A stretch of 64,000 nt of DNA, taken from positions 27,445,501 through 27,509,500 of the forward strand of contig NC_090700.1 of assembly GCF_040954835.1 (NCBI RefSeq), in the 5' to 3' direction. The DNA comes from Lepisosteus oculatus. Its lineage: Eukaryota; Chordata; Actinopteri; Semionotiformes; Lepisosteidae. The notes beneath the pieces are model-generated. The model saw only the letters and a list, made by a program, of their open reading frames with translations, ran no database searches and had not been told where the DNA came from. Of the stretch, positions 47,546 to 60,900 are shown piece after piece (position 1 is the stretch's first letter; each line of letters starts with the position of its first letter). A program made the translations under genes and the position numbers.

Positions 47546-48932
47546 TCCTGTGTGGTTCACAGTAAAGGTGTGGCTCTTCAGTACAGCAAACACAGAATGA
47601 TTCATATGGGTTGTAAGGATAGGCAGATAATAATATCTCAAAGGGAATTGATATTTTTTTTGGTGTATCAAGCTCTTATGTCACAAAACTTTTGTCAATA
47701 GTACTGCAGTATTAGTTCAAAATGTGTATTTAAATTCTGATCTTTACTTGGATTGCAGTCATGAGAGAGAGAATATTTATTATCCCTGAGTGGGAAATGT
47801 GTTTTGTTATATACATTTCAATAATTAAAGTCCCTTAACATCTATTGCTTAGTTTAATTATTTTAGTGAATTTTAGCATTCTTTTTTCAATATCTTAGGA
47901 AATGTGATGACATTTAAATGTTACATTATACAGTAGATGTAACGAAAAGGGCTACATATACACAACTGTATACTGTATAGTGTTAATTCTAATGAAATAA
48001 AAACAGATATGAAAAGAATATATTATAAAATGTAATTCCCTAAAACGCAATAAATTATTTTTAAGTTATAGGAAATTTAAGTTATAAATTCATATTAATA
48101 TCAAAATACTATACAGTACATACACTATCATTCAATTCTTTTGAATTAAATACTTGTTTGGATGTATTTGGATTATCTTGCAACAATCTAAATGTAACAA
48201 AATACATGTGTGTACTTTTTCTTAAATTATACATGTATACTTGGAATTATTATAAAGCTGTCACAAATCACCTTTCCTTTTGTTTTAAAAACAATATGCC
48301 TTTAAAAAAATCGTAAAGCTATAAATTTATGGATTACAAGCTACGGTCATCCACAGGCAGTAATAGAATAAATACAAGCTGATGTCTTAAATTTCATTCG
48401 TTTTGCTTAGAAATCCAGTTCATATTTATTTCTACTCATGTGTAAAATACTTCACATTATAATACTACAGGTTATTGTTCCCAGCTCAGGGGTATTCAGG
48501 CGTATACTTCTGCTTTGCCTTCAGGTACGACGTTATTATACAGTATGTCCTGAAACTCCATTGCTGCACTGTACAAATACATGCGGAAAAAAACTATGTC
48601 AGACCAAAAGAGAAACAAAGACGATGCGAAGCGCAAAACAAAACATCACTTTTTAAGGTAGAACCTTTTTCTGAAGATCATCCGCCTACTTAAGCGCAAA
48701 GTGCATTTGGAACGTCCTGCTAACAGGTAAATTACATCTCGAAACAATGATATCAGAAGTCATGTGATCTTTCAGCAGCGCGGGGTAAAGGTGGATGTAC
48801 TGTAGTACCAGTGCATTACGGTGGATTACAGAAATCTGAAGTTCCTGCCGGAGTCTAACAGTGTCTGATAGATCCCCCTTTTGTTCAGTACTGATTTGGG
48901 ACTGTAAGAAGTCGCAGCGAGAGACAATCGAA
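47546..48932. other. Upstream region of lad1
   Basis: AT-rich to about 48450, then CpG content rises toward the start-codon exon (48640-48932). No TATA or start site could be fixed. Confidence 0.45.
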
Positions 48933-48970
48933 ATGTCTTTAAGCCGAAAGAATTGGTCAGCTCTTTCCAG
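48933..48970 (+). CDS. lad1: lad1 first coding exon
   Basis: ATG at 48933 (G at -3) starts MSLSRKNWSALS plus two bases. Donor AG|GTAAGT at 48971. No longer upstream in-frame start is needed: the peptide begins exactly where mammalian ladinin-1 begins. The upstream 48640-48932 region is richer in CpG than its surroundings and is the likely 5'UTR/promoter side. Confidence 0.93.
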
Positions 48971-51900
48971 GTAAGTTGTGAGTACGCTTTTCTCTTGTTA
49001 ATTGTTCAAGCACCTTGCTTTGTAAACTCGGTACAGCACCAGATACATGAGATAACATTTTTACAATCTGTGTCTGCTCCATCGTATTGTAATCTATAGA
49101 TTGTATGTAAATATAATTTCTGTCTATATGAATACACACAGTTCTCTGATGTCTTTTTCATTACAAGGGGGTAAGGATAAAACCATGTATATTATATAAT
49201 GTAGCTGTATTACAGTTATCTAAATACAGTATGTGTTAAAATCTGTCGATGACCTAGAAAATGGGTGCATACCTATACTACTTTGGATAGTTTGCTACTT
49301 GGTTGTTGCGGGTGAACTGTTAAGGTTTCCGGAGTCTTTATCACAAATGCTCTATCGAGTTGGCAGTTATCAGTGTTTATATTGTGTTTGCTAATGTTTT
49401 AGTCAGCAACACACCCACTCTTTTCTGTAGTTTAAGGGAAAAATACAAAATGTGCTTGGAGAAGTTCAACTACTAACTACTGTACATGCTGTACAGTACC
49501 TGCGATGAAAGTGTAGCTACAGTATCTCTGACCACAGATATTTTTATATACAGTAATAATCAGTTTGCACAATTGAGTGTGTGCATGTACAGTATAAGGG
49601 TTTAAGAAATTAACATAGACATTTCTACAAGATAGGAACTCTCTATAAATGCATGGATTAAATTAAAATAAGTAATTTTGCAAATCGCTAGTTTGGAGAT
49701 GAATGATTGAGTGGACTCTGTATCCATTCGTTAGCACATCAGAAGCCAGCTTTTAGTTTTTGTCTTGTCTTGAACATCTTCATACCAGGTGGGGCTTGTT
49801 GGAAGACTCATACCTTAATAATAAAACTCAATGAACAAGTGCATAGTTGAGAACTGAAAACAGTTGTATTGTAGTAAGACCATAAGTACTATTATTCTTT
49901 TTCATCTTTCAGAGCTAAATATTTTCATACCTCACATCAATATTTTCCAGTCCTAGTTTGCCATGCTTTTTATGGGTGTTGTTTAAAATTACTTCTTAAT
50001 TAGGTTAAGCTATTGAAACCTTAATTTAAACAATTGTTTGATATTAACTGCTTTCTTAGGTATAAGAAATCAATTATGTTTATTACATTCACAAGATGTG
50101 GCAAATTAGTTTTCTCTTCAACTTGGTTTAAAATTGCTGATTTAACAGAATTTTCTCAACAGCTCCTAACTGGTTATCAGTCAGTAATCTTCAGACACAG
50201 GTGGGAAAGGTAGTGTGTCAAACACTCCAATAATAACAGCTGATCCTTGTGGATCTACAGTACATGCACCAAAGTGTAAAATAGCCATTTCAGCAGCATG
50301 GGAGCTGCTGCTCAGTCTGCTAACTGTTGAAACCCATGCTAGCATAGGGAACAACAGACATTGCAGCAATTACCTCACACTAACACTTTCTCAATCTATC
50401 TCCCTAACTGCCTTAACATAACCTCTATCCCCAACCTTAACTGTAACCCATAACCTTCACATAAAGCAGTCACTGAAATAGCAGACATTTCTTACCAAAA
50501 CATTGGGAACGAGATATAATGCATAATGTATTTGCATTTCTTCAGATTAGATGCAAATAATACCAATAAACATTGCTTCAAAATGACTATTTTTATCCTT
50601 TAGAATAGATGCATGTACATGGATTGGGTAATAATGAGCATTCTTAGTAATAGTTATAGAACTATTGGTTAAATTCCATCTGGCGATTTAAGCCTAGACG
50701 ATAATCCGAAATGAGGAATTTGATGCTTACAGTATATGACCTTACTGTTTAATTCATGTACAGTACTTTACAGTAATAACAATAGTGATAGGGTTCCAAG
50801 ATGTGCAAGATCCTTTGAGCGTGCTTTGTGTTTATGCTATTCTTTAATTAGCTGCATTAAAATATTGGTCTACATGCAAGCGAATATATTTGTAGAACAC
50901 TATAATTTTCTTTGTTAGTTTATGTTCTGCTTAGATTTCTAAATAAATCTAACAGTTGCTTGATTAAAAAAGTTTAAGTTAAAAATATATATAATTTATT
51001 TTCTCCCCCTTTCCTATTTTTAAATAGTCCTGCTTTGGATACAATAAAGACATTTTTCAAAAAAAACTTAACTAACATTAAGAAACCCTACAGTTTAGGA
51101 TTCTGGGATTAATTTATGCTATACATATCTATAAACATGGAAGCACTTGCATTGAGTTATAAGTGTGATGTCAGGTGACAGACCAATCTGACAGACCAAT
51201 AAGTTAAATATTTGGAAACAGAAAACTAATAAACCTAAAAAAAATATTTGCATAACAGTTGAGAGACGAGTTTTTAGATCTCACCACATGATAAAAAACG
51301 CCCTTAGACAACAGGAAAACTATCTGATAGAGGGTGTATTTCTCACTTACTCTCAGACATGAAGCTGGGAAGGAAAACAACCCAGAGTGAGATTACAGAG
51401 ACACAGTGAGTTAATTAAATGATTGAAAAATGGCAAAAAAATGTATTTCCTTCATGTGTCTTTATCATTGTTACCATGCTACCAGACATAATCTTTTTTT
51501 TTTAGTTTCTATACTATAATTTCCTTGTGTATGCACTGAATGCACTGTCTACTAAGACAACAATTATGAGCTGAGTTTGAGGTCAGGGGATGATTTTAGA
51601 TCAAATTCAAGATTTAAGTTAAATCTGAGGCTGGGGCAACCTCTTGGCAGATAATGTTTAATGCAGACAAGTGCAGAGCATGGCATGTACTTTAAGTACA
51701 AAATGGCAAACACTGAGATAGGAGAAGATATTAATGATGTGTCAAATTATGTTGACGCATCACTTACATTTTCTAGACAGTGTGGGAGAGCAATTAAATA
51801 GGACATCAAAATGTTAGGATTTTTAATTGAAATTGCTGTTACAGTATGTTATGTTACATTATGTTACAGTTTGATAAAGTTGTATAACGCATATCAACCT

Positions 51901-54900
51901 TAGGGACAATATGTTCACCGCATTATAGAAAAGATATTGCTGTTCTGAATCAGTCCAAAGAAGACCAACCAGATATATTCTGAGGCTAAGGGAAATGTCC
52001 TAAATTGACAAGCTGAAGAAACTGAATCTTTTAAGCCTAAAACGTTTAAGTCTATAAAAAAGAGTATAGAGGGACCTCACAGAAGTTTTTAAAACTCCCA
52101 AGTGCATTCACTAAGTCGACCCAGCAGAATTCTTCAGGAAAAAGAGTGAAACAGGAAGCAGAAGACATAAGTGGAGCATTGTGGCAAGTGCATTTTAAAC
52201 CAAAAACAATATGCACTTCTTTACCCCATGGGTTGTGAGAATATGGAACAAACCACACAGCCATGATGTTGAATAGACTTGCTTCTTTCAAGAAAAGGCT
52301 GGATGGGATTCTCAGATCAATTAGCTACTAAATACTTATTGTGCTAAATGGGCTGAATGGCCTCGTTAAAAACCTTTCTTATGTTCTTATGAGCTACTGT
52401 ATACAATTTTCATTTTCATGCCTGATGTATAAAATACATTTGCAGGCATGGAAAGCAGACACGTAAACAGCCACAAAACCTTAGAAAGAATATCTGTTTG
52501 TTTTGGAACCACCCACAGAACTGAAACAATATGGTGGAGGTGCCACCCTTTTACTTCCGCAAATCTGATTTAAAGGATCACAGTCAATTCATGATGAAGA
52601 ATATACATACAGTATAGAGTCAAATCCTGGGAAGTGGAATAACTTGGATACTAGCATTACATAAAACCAGAAATAAGGTTACTATTTGACGCATTTAATG
52701 CAGCTTTTGTGGTTGGGAGTACCTGCTTAATCTAAGGGGCTTATACAGTATTTTCTTGAATGATGTTCTCTTCAACAACATGACTGGGTATCTTGCTCCA
52801 GACTCCCACAAATCATTGTAAAAAGTAAATGAGTTTTTCTTCTGAGATTTTAGGTGAGTAAAGCTCAGACAAGCTAAGTGAGAGTTCATATCGGTTGATT
52901 GGCTAGACCAAGGGGTGATGCCCAGCCTCTCTATTCTTTGTGATATTGCATAGATGGTGTGTTCTGGTTATGGGAACACATACAGTAAGCATATAAAGAG
53001 AAATAGGCCTCTGAAAATATATATATAACTTAAATTTCTTATGAACTATTACAATACATTTGATTATAGCTCTAACTATGGCTGTATAGTGTTAAAATTT
53101 ATATCCTATGTCACAGGTCTGTAGTACAGCAATAGTATTTTCTGGTTTTCATTAAAGCGGAGCAAGTAATGACATAATGGATTAATCAGTTACTTAATTA
53201 GAACACTCATGAAAATCCAGGAGGGCGGGAGCGGTGGCTCTGTGGCTAAGGATCTGCGCCTATGGCTTGAGTGTTGCCAATTCAAATCCCCCAATCGGCA
53301 GAGGAACCCTACTCCGTTGGGCCCCTTAGCAAGGCCCTTAACCTCAACTGCTCCAGGGTTGCCGCATAAATGGCTGACCCTGCGCTCTGACGCCAAGCTT
53401 CTCTCCCTGTCTGTGTGTCTCATGGAGAGCAAGTTGGGGTATGCGAAAAAGACAAATTCCTAATACAAGAAATTGTATGTGGCTAATAAAGTGATCTTAT
53501 CTTATCATTATGCAAAGAAAACAAAGTAAAGGAACACCCACATAGTGCAACCTAGATAAAACTACTTAAGCACATTTCATCTATTGTTTTTTCATCTACA
53601 TTACTGTCAACTTGATGACTTAAAATGTAAGCGGTTACAACAGAAGATTTTAAAAATCATGATACCTAAGGACCGGTGCTTACAGTGATATTGTTTGACA
53701 TTTTAATGTTTTCTTGGAAGATTCAAAATATTGTGCATTTACCAAATATTTTAATGATTATGCAGTCAAAATGAGTAATAATATGTGACTAAGGAATGCT
53801 TACCAAACTGTTTTCTGATGTTTCTTATATTCATCAGGCTGGAATGGAATTAATTCTGAATGTTCTTAAACAAACAATTAAATTATACATAATAGGTAGA
53901 CAACTCCAGTTAACTAATGCCTGGTTCCTTAATCAGATTAATAAATCCTTAATTAATTAAAGGTTTTAGTTTTGACTAATCCTTTCAATTTCTTCAGGTA
54001 ACCACCTGACTAATTGGAAGAAAACACAACTGATTTGACTTATTGTTTACTTCATTAGTTTTACTTTCAGTCTGAGATGAAAGAGAAAGAATCAAATTTA
54101 TCACTCGATAATCAGAGTTGCATCCTCCTGCTACAAAGCTTTCAGAAAGATCAACAGGTAAAACCTGATTGAGCAAGAGCCTTTTTTTATTCACTTTGAC
54201 AGCTCCACACTTTTTCTATCATGTAATGATATGTAATATGTAATGAGTATGCTATAAGAAGCACTTCTAATCCATGAAAAGTGGGCAAATACCCAACCCT
54301 ATTTTTTTTCCATCTTCCAGTCTGACACGCCAGTGGACTGTGGAGGATGAGGAAGAGATTGAGCGTGAGCGACGGAGAAGAAACCGAAGCTGCACTTCTG
54401 TGTCAGAGTCACCTGATGCCACCCCAGAAGACACAGCCCTGAGACCAAGCAGGTGTGGCTGGTTCAGTAAGAAACCTTTTCTTAGATCAGTAAAGTGTGT
54501 CTTCATTGCTAGAAAGCTGTCATCTCCTTAAATTCTGACTTGGTCAAATTACTTAAAATGTGGTCAATTACAAAAAACAAAAATCAGGAAGAATGCACAT
54601 ATGAAGCCTCTTGAGGGCCAAAACTCTGATTCCTGTGTAAACCTTGGGTCTTATAAACACAAGTACAGTATTCAGCCTGCTCTGTTGGAGCTATTGCAGT
54701 AAAAGCTCTTGAAATTGAGTAATAGAAATTAATGAATTCATTGCATACAGATATTACTGTACAATTAAATGTGTCATCAAAGCATGGTATAAAAAATATT
54801 TCTAAGAGCACTTTTCTGTATGTAGTAGTTGGGTTCCCTAGTTATTTAAATTTTATGTGTTTAAATAATTACTCATAATTTCCAGTGGGATCTTACCAGG

Positions 54901-57900
54901 TGTGCACATTTTGGGAAACATAAAAAACACTCTTCACAGAACCAAAAGAAATAAGCAAACAACCACAGTTGGGTGTTCTTCTCTACTGTGTAGTGCCAGC
55001 AATATTCCCTTCTACAGGCTTTTTAATGAAGAGAATGTTAAAAGAATTATAATGGCTCAGTGGCTCTGACAAACATTATGTGGCATGTTATGCCTATTTT
55101 ACTAGCTGTTATCATTGAATGCTGGTCTAAGTTGTTGTTGTACTAAAGAGTGCTAATTTTCATTCCTATTCTGGGCTGTAATTGCTTTCAGTTTGTTTAC
55201 TTATATTAATGTGGTCCTGAGTCCTGATTCTGGAGCGTCCATATATTTTATTGCTTGCATTAAGATGAATTCTTAAATACCTGACTAAATGCCTTTGCAT
55301 ATGAGACTATAAAAACAGTTTCCACACTAGGTCCTTTGATCTATCTTGCTCATGGAAAGGGTGCCATGGACTCATACAAGCTATACAATCTGACACCTAG
55401 AACCTTTTTCCATTTAAAGATAATCAAGAGAAATTATCTTAAAATTGTGAAATTTTAATACTGTGTACAGTTTTTGTCATTATGTTATAAAAACAAGGTT
55501 TTTCCCTTTGCACTCTAGAGGCGGTATAAAGGAAAGCAGACAGACTAATTTATTCTCTGGAAGAAATGCTCAGATTAATGGAACTGAATCTTTCTGGGAT
55601 TCAGACTTTTGACAGGAAGTGACTATATCAACTTGAGGGACTTCTTTAAGATTAGCAGCAACACAAGGACCCCAGAAGAAGAGTGCACATTAGGTTTCAG
55701 AACTTTCCAACACTAGGTTCTTGGAAGCATAGAATAATCCTGGACCAATAAAATAGGCCAGGTCTTAGAGATCAAAATATAGTTTATAGTTGTTAAACTT
55801 GAGCTCTGTGCGAGTAATTTCACTGTTCTAGCCACTTAGAATTAAATCTGTTTTCGGCTCTGAAAGAGGTTCTTTAGGAGCAGGATTGAAAACAACAGTT
55901 GTAATGAATATGCTTAATCTACAGTGAAAAGATTTTGAAAGCAGGTCCTTTCTTTCTCCACACGTTTGCCTTTTAGTTGCTTTGAAAAAGGTTCATCTTG
56001 TCTGTACATAAAACTTTGTTCCAGAACTATTGTGGCTCATCTTTGCCCATGAGAGGTTTGTATCTTGCATTGCAGTCCTTGTAATTCTCCTCTTGAATTT
56101 ATTCCTTTGAATTTTGAATTTATTTTGAACTATTGATTATAAAGATTTATAAAGTTATTCACAGCTCTAGTGACTTTTCCTCAGCTGCTGTCTTCTTCCT
56201 TCCTTGGAAGACCTGCTCTTTTCCAATTGCTTAGAACTCCAGTAGTTTCTTTCTTTTCAAGATATTCCATATTTTTGATTGTGTGATTCCCAATCTCATT
56301 GGTTCTAATAGGTTTTCCTTTGCTCTTGTCTTCACCAAAACTTGCTTTTCCAACATAGACAACTCTCTGGTCTACATTTTGGCTAATGTTTTCTAATTCA
56401 AGAGGCAGACCCAAAAAGTAAACTGGAAAGGCTGGAACCAAGGTAACACATTCAGAGCTCTTTTATGTTGCCACAATTAATGCAGCATGGAATGCTTGAG
56501 TAATTAGAAACACCTGTCAGCTATTTGTCCCAATACTTGCACTTAGCTGAAATAGGGGCATTGATGCAACAAATAACATTGTTAAAACATGGCTAAACAT
56601 TTGTACAAGATAATACACAGAAACAAAAGATTCTTATTTTCTTCTTTTGCCTCCAAGAAACATTTTTGTTTCAGAAATACAAACTTCATTAGTCCTCCTA
56701 CAGTATCTATTTTCTAACTGCTTTTTCTAGTTCTGGGTTGTAAGAGATCCAGAATTTATCTCAACAAGCAACGGGCGCAAGGCAGGGTATACTCTGGAAA
56801 GAATGCCAGTCCAATACAAGCACACACATGGACACACTCATACCTAGAGCCGATTTTCCAAGAAGCCACAAATTTCATTAGTATATAGTAAACTTTAGCA
56901 AAAATGAAAAATTTCACAACACTGTCCCAATGCTTTCGCTTTTCACTGCATATAAAGTGTGTGTATGTTTATCTATGTTTCTTTGTTGTTTGTGTAATTT
57001 GATGCTGTTCTTGCAGTTCTGAGGACAACCCTGAACCAGAAGATCTTCAGGCCCACCTGGAGTTTTTAGAGATGCTAAAGGCACGAGATGAGAAGAGGAA
57101 GAGGAGACACGTGGAGACACTGAGGCAGCAACGAGAGGAGGAGGGGCAGGAAGCTGAGTTCAAGGCAGAAGATGACAGTCTTGAAGGAAGACGAGAGCCC
57201 AAGGCTGAGACACCAAGGAGCCCCAACAGCAAAGATAATAATGACCTGAGGAGCAACTCTGTGTCAGTCAAAAAGAATGTAGTAAGTATGTTATAATGCA
57301 GTTAATCTTCCCATTTTTAGAGGGGGCCTCTAGAGTCCTTTGAGGTTAAATTATTATTTATCATTATTATAATTCAGTAGAACAAGACAGCACAAAAATC
57401 ACAATCTACAACAAAAATTACAGAAGTAGACCCATAATGTAAATAATTACATTTGTGCTGTTACACTGGAAAAAAAAACCATTTGAAATGCTCAAAGGTC
57501 ATTAAAACATGAAAACTCATGAGGTTAAGTGCCAGCAAACTGTTCCCATTTCCTTATGGTCACATGTTACCACCTGCTGAGTTTCATTCTCTGTGAGTAC
57601 ATGATTGATATTATAATGAAACAGTGTTTATTAACAAAACTTGACCTTGTTGAAGACAGTGAAAGTACTGGCAAGGAAAATAAGAAGACTGGTAAAATTT
57701 AATTTGCTTTATCAAAATTAAAGACATAAAGATGTCTCACTTGGGTCAGGTCCATATGCAGTTCAAGAACACAATGACGACAATGGTTCATTATTGTAAT
57801 GGCAAATCTTGAAAGAAATGTTCAATGCCTTTTCAGAAATAGCATTCTCTTTTGCTTAGCCTAGGAAAGAAAAAGTCATCTGTAATACTGCATTCTCTAG

Positions 57901-60900
57901 GGACTGATCAATAACTCTGATATTTAAAGTGGCTACAAATCAGATAAAGGAAAATCATATTTTAATGTAGTTATATCATCCACACCTCTTTTTAAAAAAG
58001 TCCTTTGGGGTAAAGTTGACATAGTATTTATTAAACATGAAGTTTATTATTATCAACCTTTTTTTTAGAGTGAAAATACCGAATTCCTGTATAACAAAGA
58101 AACAGAGAAAAAGACTCCAACTAAGTCACCCCGGATGTTTGTCAGGTAATTGTGAAACAGATTCATTAGATTGTTCTAATGAACTAATGAAAATATAAAA
58201 TTTTTTAAATCATACCATATTTCTTCTTTGCTAATTTTTTATAGTGTATCACTTGTGTTTCTATTTTTATTAGCAATCATTTATTTAAATCTAAATAGTA
58301 CTAAAAGGGTTAATTGCATATTACATTATTATATGTTTTAAAGTCTTTTAAGATAGTTCTTAAATAAAACATCCCCATGCTTATCCTTTAAATTAATGTT
58401 TAATCTTTGTCATGTTTCTCACAATGGATGACACCTTTTTAGCCATTTTTTTCATTTTACAGCAAACTATATTTTATATACACACCCAAAGAAGGCTTTA
58501 CAGCCGAAACGTTGTGTTTCTTTCCTTCTCTTTTCAGCATGGAACGTTTACTTGTTCCTTTATTTAATATAGGCAGTAAAGATATACTTGTCACGGACGT
58601 CCAAAGGGACTAACCGTGGGGAGCAGGAGAGCGGAAAAAGACCCATATGCGTAGCGGCGAAACGGGAAAAAGGCCCGGGCTCATTAGTGCAAAGAGTTCA
58701 GGAATGCCGTATAGAAACCTATGCCCTCAGGGAGCGGACGTGGGGCGCCCTGGTGCTAGGCGGGTCTCAGGACATCCGAACATCAATGCTGAGCGAGGAC
58801 AGAGTGCAAGACCCGGAAATATATAGCCCAAGGGAAAGAGAGGGACAGGAAGGACAGCAGACCGGAAACTAGGGACAGGACAGAGAAGGAGCGCCCTCTG
58901 GCTGCAGGGGGCGTGACAATACTCTAACATAAATTAAAAGTAATGCTTCCTCAGTACCATTTAAAAAATAATTTTATCTTGTAATAACGTGTGTAATAAT
59001 TTTACAGTGCTTCTACTTTTTGTATTTTCATAATACGTCTGTATGCATCTTTCACCATAACTAATCCTACGACATTGCAAGACCATCTCAAGGGTTGCTG
59101 GCTGTATTATGTTTCATGATCACCTGTGCCTTTGAATTGTGTGTAAAGTTTTCACTGTCTATTGTTGTTATCTTTGCAGCTCTCTCTCCATTTCTTTTGA
59201 TAAGAGTCCAAGTTCCCCCACTGGGAGGGGAAATGTATTCTCTCCGATGAGTCCTACCAGCCCTTCTGTACAAAACATTGCTGAAAAAGAGCTAATACAC
59301 AGCCCAAGACGTTTCTGGGAAATCAGAGAGAATGGAGACAACAAGGTGAATAGAATCTTGTAACTATTAAGATACTACTCATCTCATGTTTATATTTGTT
59401 ATTATGCCTCTTTATGTTATCAGTTTTTGAGCAGATGTGAATTCAAATATGTATTAGTGCAGCAATAGCACCCCCTAGCCTATTTACATTTTTACAACTC
59501 CTATCTTAACTGATTTTCATTTTAAAAAAGCATATCTTGATTTTGTTAGTACTGTACACAATTTTGCATATAATAATTACTGTAAGTGAAAAAAAGTAAA
59601 ATCTTAAAACTAATTATTAAGGGAATAAAAGCAATTTAAGCACCAAAAATAAGTTTATCACCCCTTCTTAACAATAACTACAGGTCTTTACTGTTTGTTA
59701 TTTAAATATACATTTTATACATGGGGTATATTATGAAAATTTTGTAGAAAAACAAGTCTGTGATCCAACTAATCTCCCGTTCTTTGGGATATGTATAAAT
59801 GTAGGCAATTAGCACACAACTAACTCCACCTCCAACACGAGTGTGGCAGCCCTAAGGCTTGTTATATAGGAGTTTCTAACAGACTTGGCCACATAGCCAG
59901 GTGGCCACATCCAAGCCTGTACATATCTGTAAAAGCTCTTTTTATTTGTCTCACCTTCATTACTTGGGGATTGTCTGTTACTCCTTGAATGAGGAATTAG
60001 GAGAATTTAAGCATTTACACTAGATTTTGTGCAGTATGGAAACTATTTAGACTTAATTTTTTTATACTTCTAGGTTCTGAATAGCAGAGAGGTCGGATAT
60101 GAGTTAGGTTCTGAAGATGTTAGAAGGAAGTCCAAGGGCCCTGAGGAGACTGCTTTCATGAGACATCATCCCAGAGCAGCTTCCTTCAGGGTAAAACACT
60201 TGTCATATTTTAGATTTCTTGAGTATAGTATTTTCATGTCTTTATTATCCTCCTTTGTGAGAGTAATAATTTTAGTATTAATTGTTGTTAGTTACTTGTT
60301 AGTAACTTGTTTTTGATTGTTGTTAGTTAACCTTCAGAGCTGTTCAAAATACTTTAAAATTAATCCATTATTATAAGGAATAGCTGGTTAAAGCAGTTTG
60401 GTTTTGTATTACGGATTGCCTGGAAGGATTCCTTTTAAAACTTTTCAAGCACCAATAAATCCATACCTCAGAACACCTTAATATACCTTCAGTCTCAATC
60501 TTTGGCTTTGGAGGTTGTTAAATTGTAGCAGACTGTCTATTGTGTCAATTTGTACTTGATCCGTATCAGTACTTGGCAGAGCCAGGGTTTATTTAATAAC
60601 TCAATATTACTATTGATTACAGCCATTTATATTAAAGATGCTCCCAAGTTACTCAAATAGAAATGTATACAGTATGTTGAGTCCTAGAGTGCAGAAGGCA
60701 CTTATTTGAATCTGATCTACTTCAGTGGTACTGCTTTATTCAGTAGCAGCTCATAGTTTGCCATTTAATGCCAGTATTTGGTGTTCCCAAGTTGCCTTAT
60801 GTAGACATGCAATAGCAATACCTGTAGTTTTTCAGGCTGCTTTCAGCTGGCAGTATTAACAATAGCAGTGTTACTAACTCCTGAGCTTGAGATTAGTACT

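Noticed and set aside
57072..57296. Stand-alone small protein starting at 57072
   Set aside because: It is an internal Met of lad1 exon 3; the frame continues upstream to a good acceptor and stops only after the donor.
59139..59179. Upstream start for a separate gene at 59139
   Set aside because: The Met lies in intron sequence before a clear acceptor; the following frame is lad1 exon 5.
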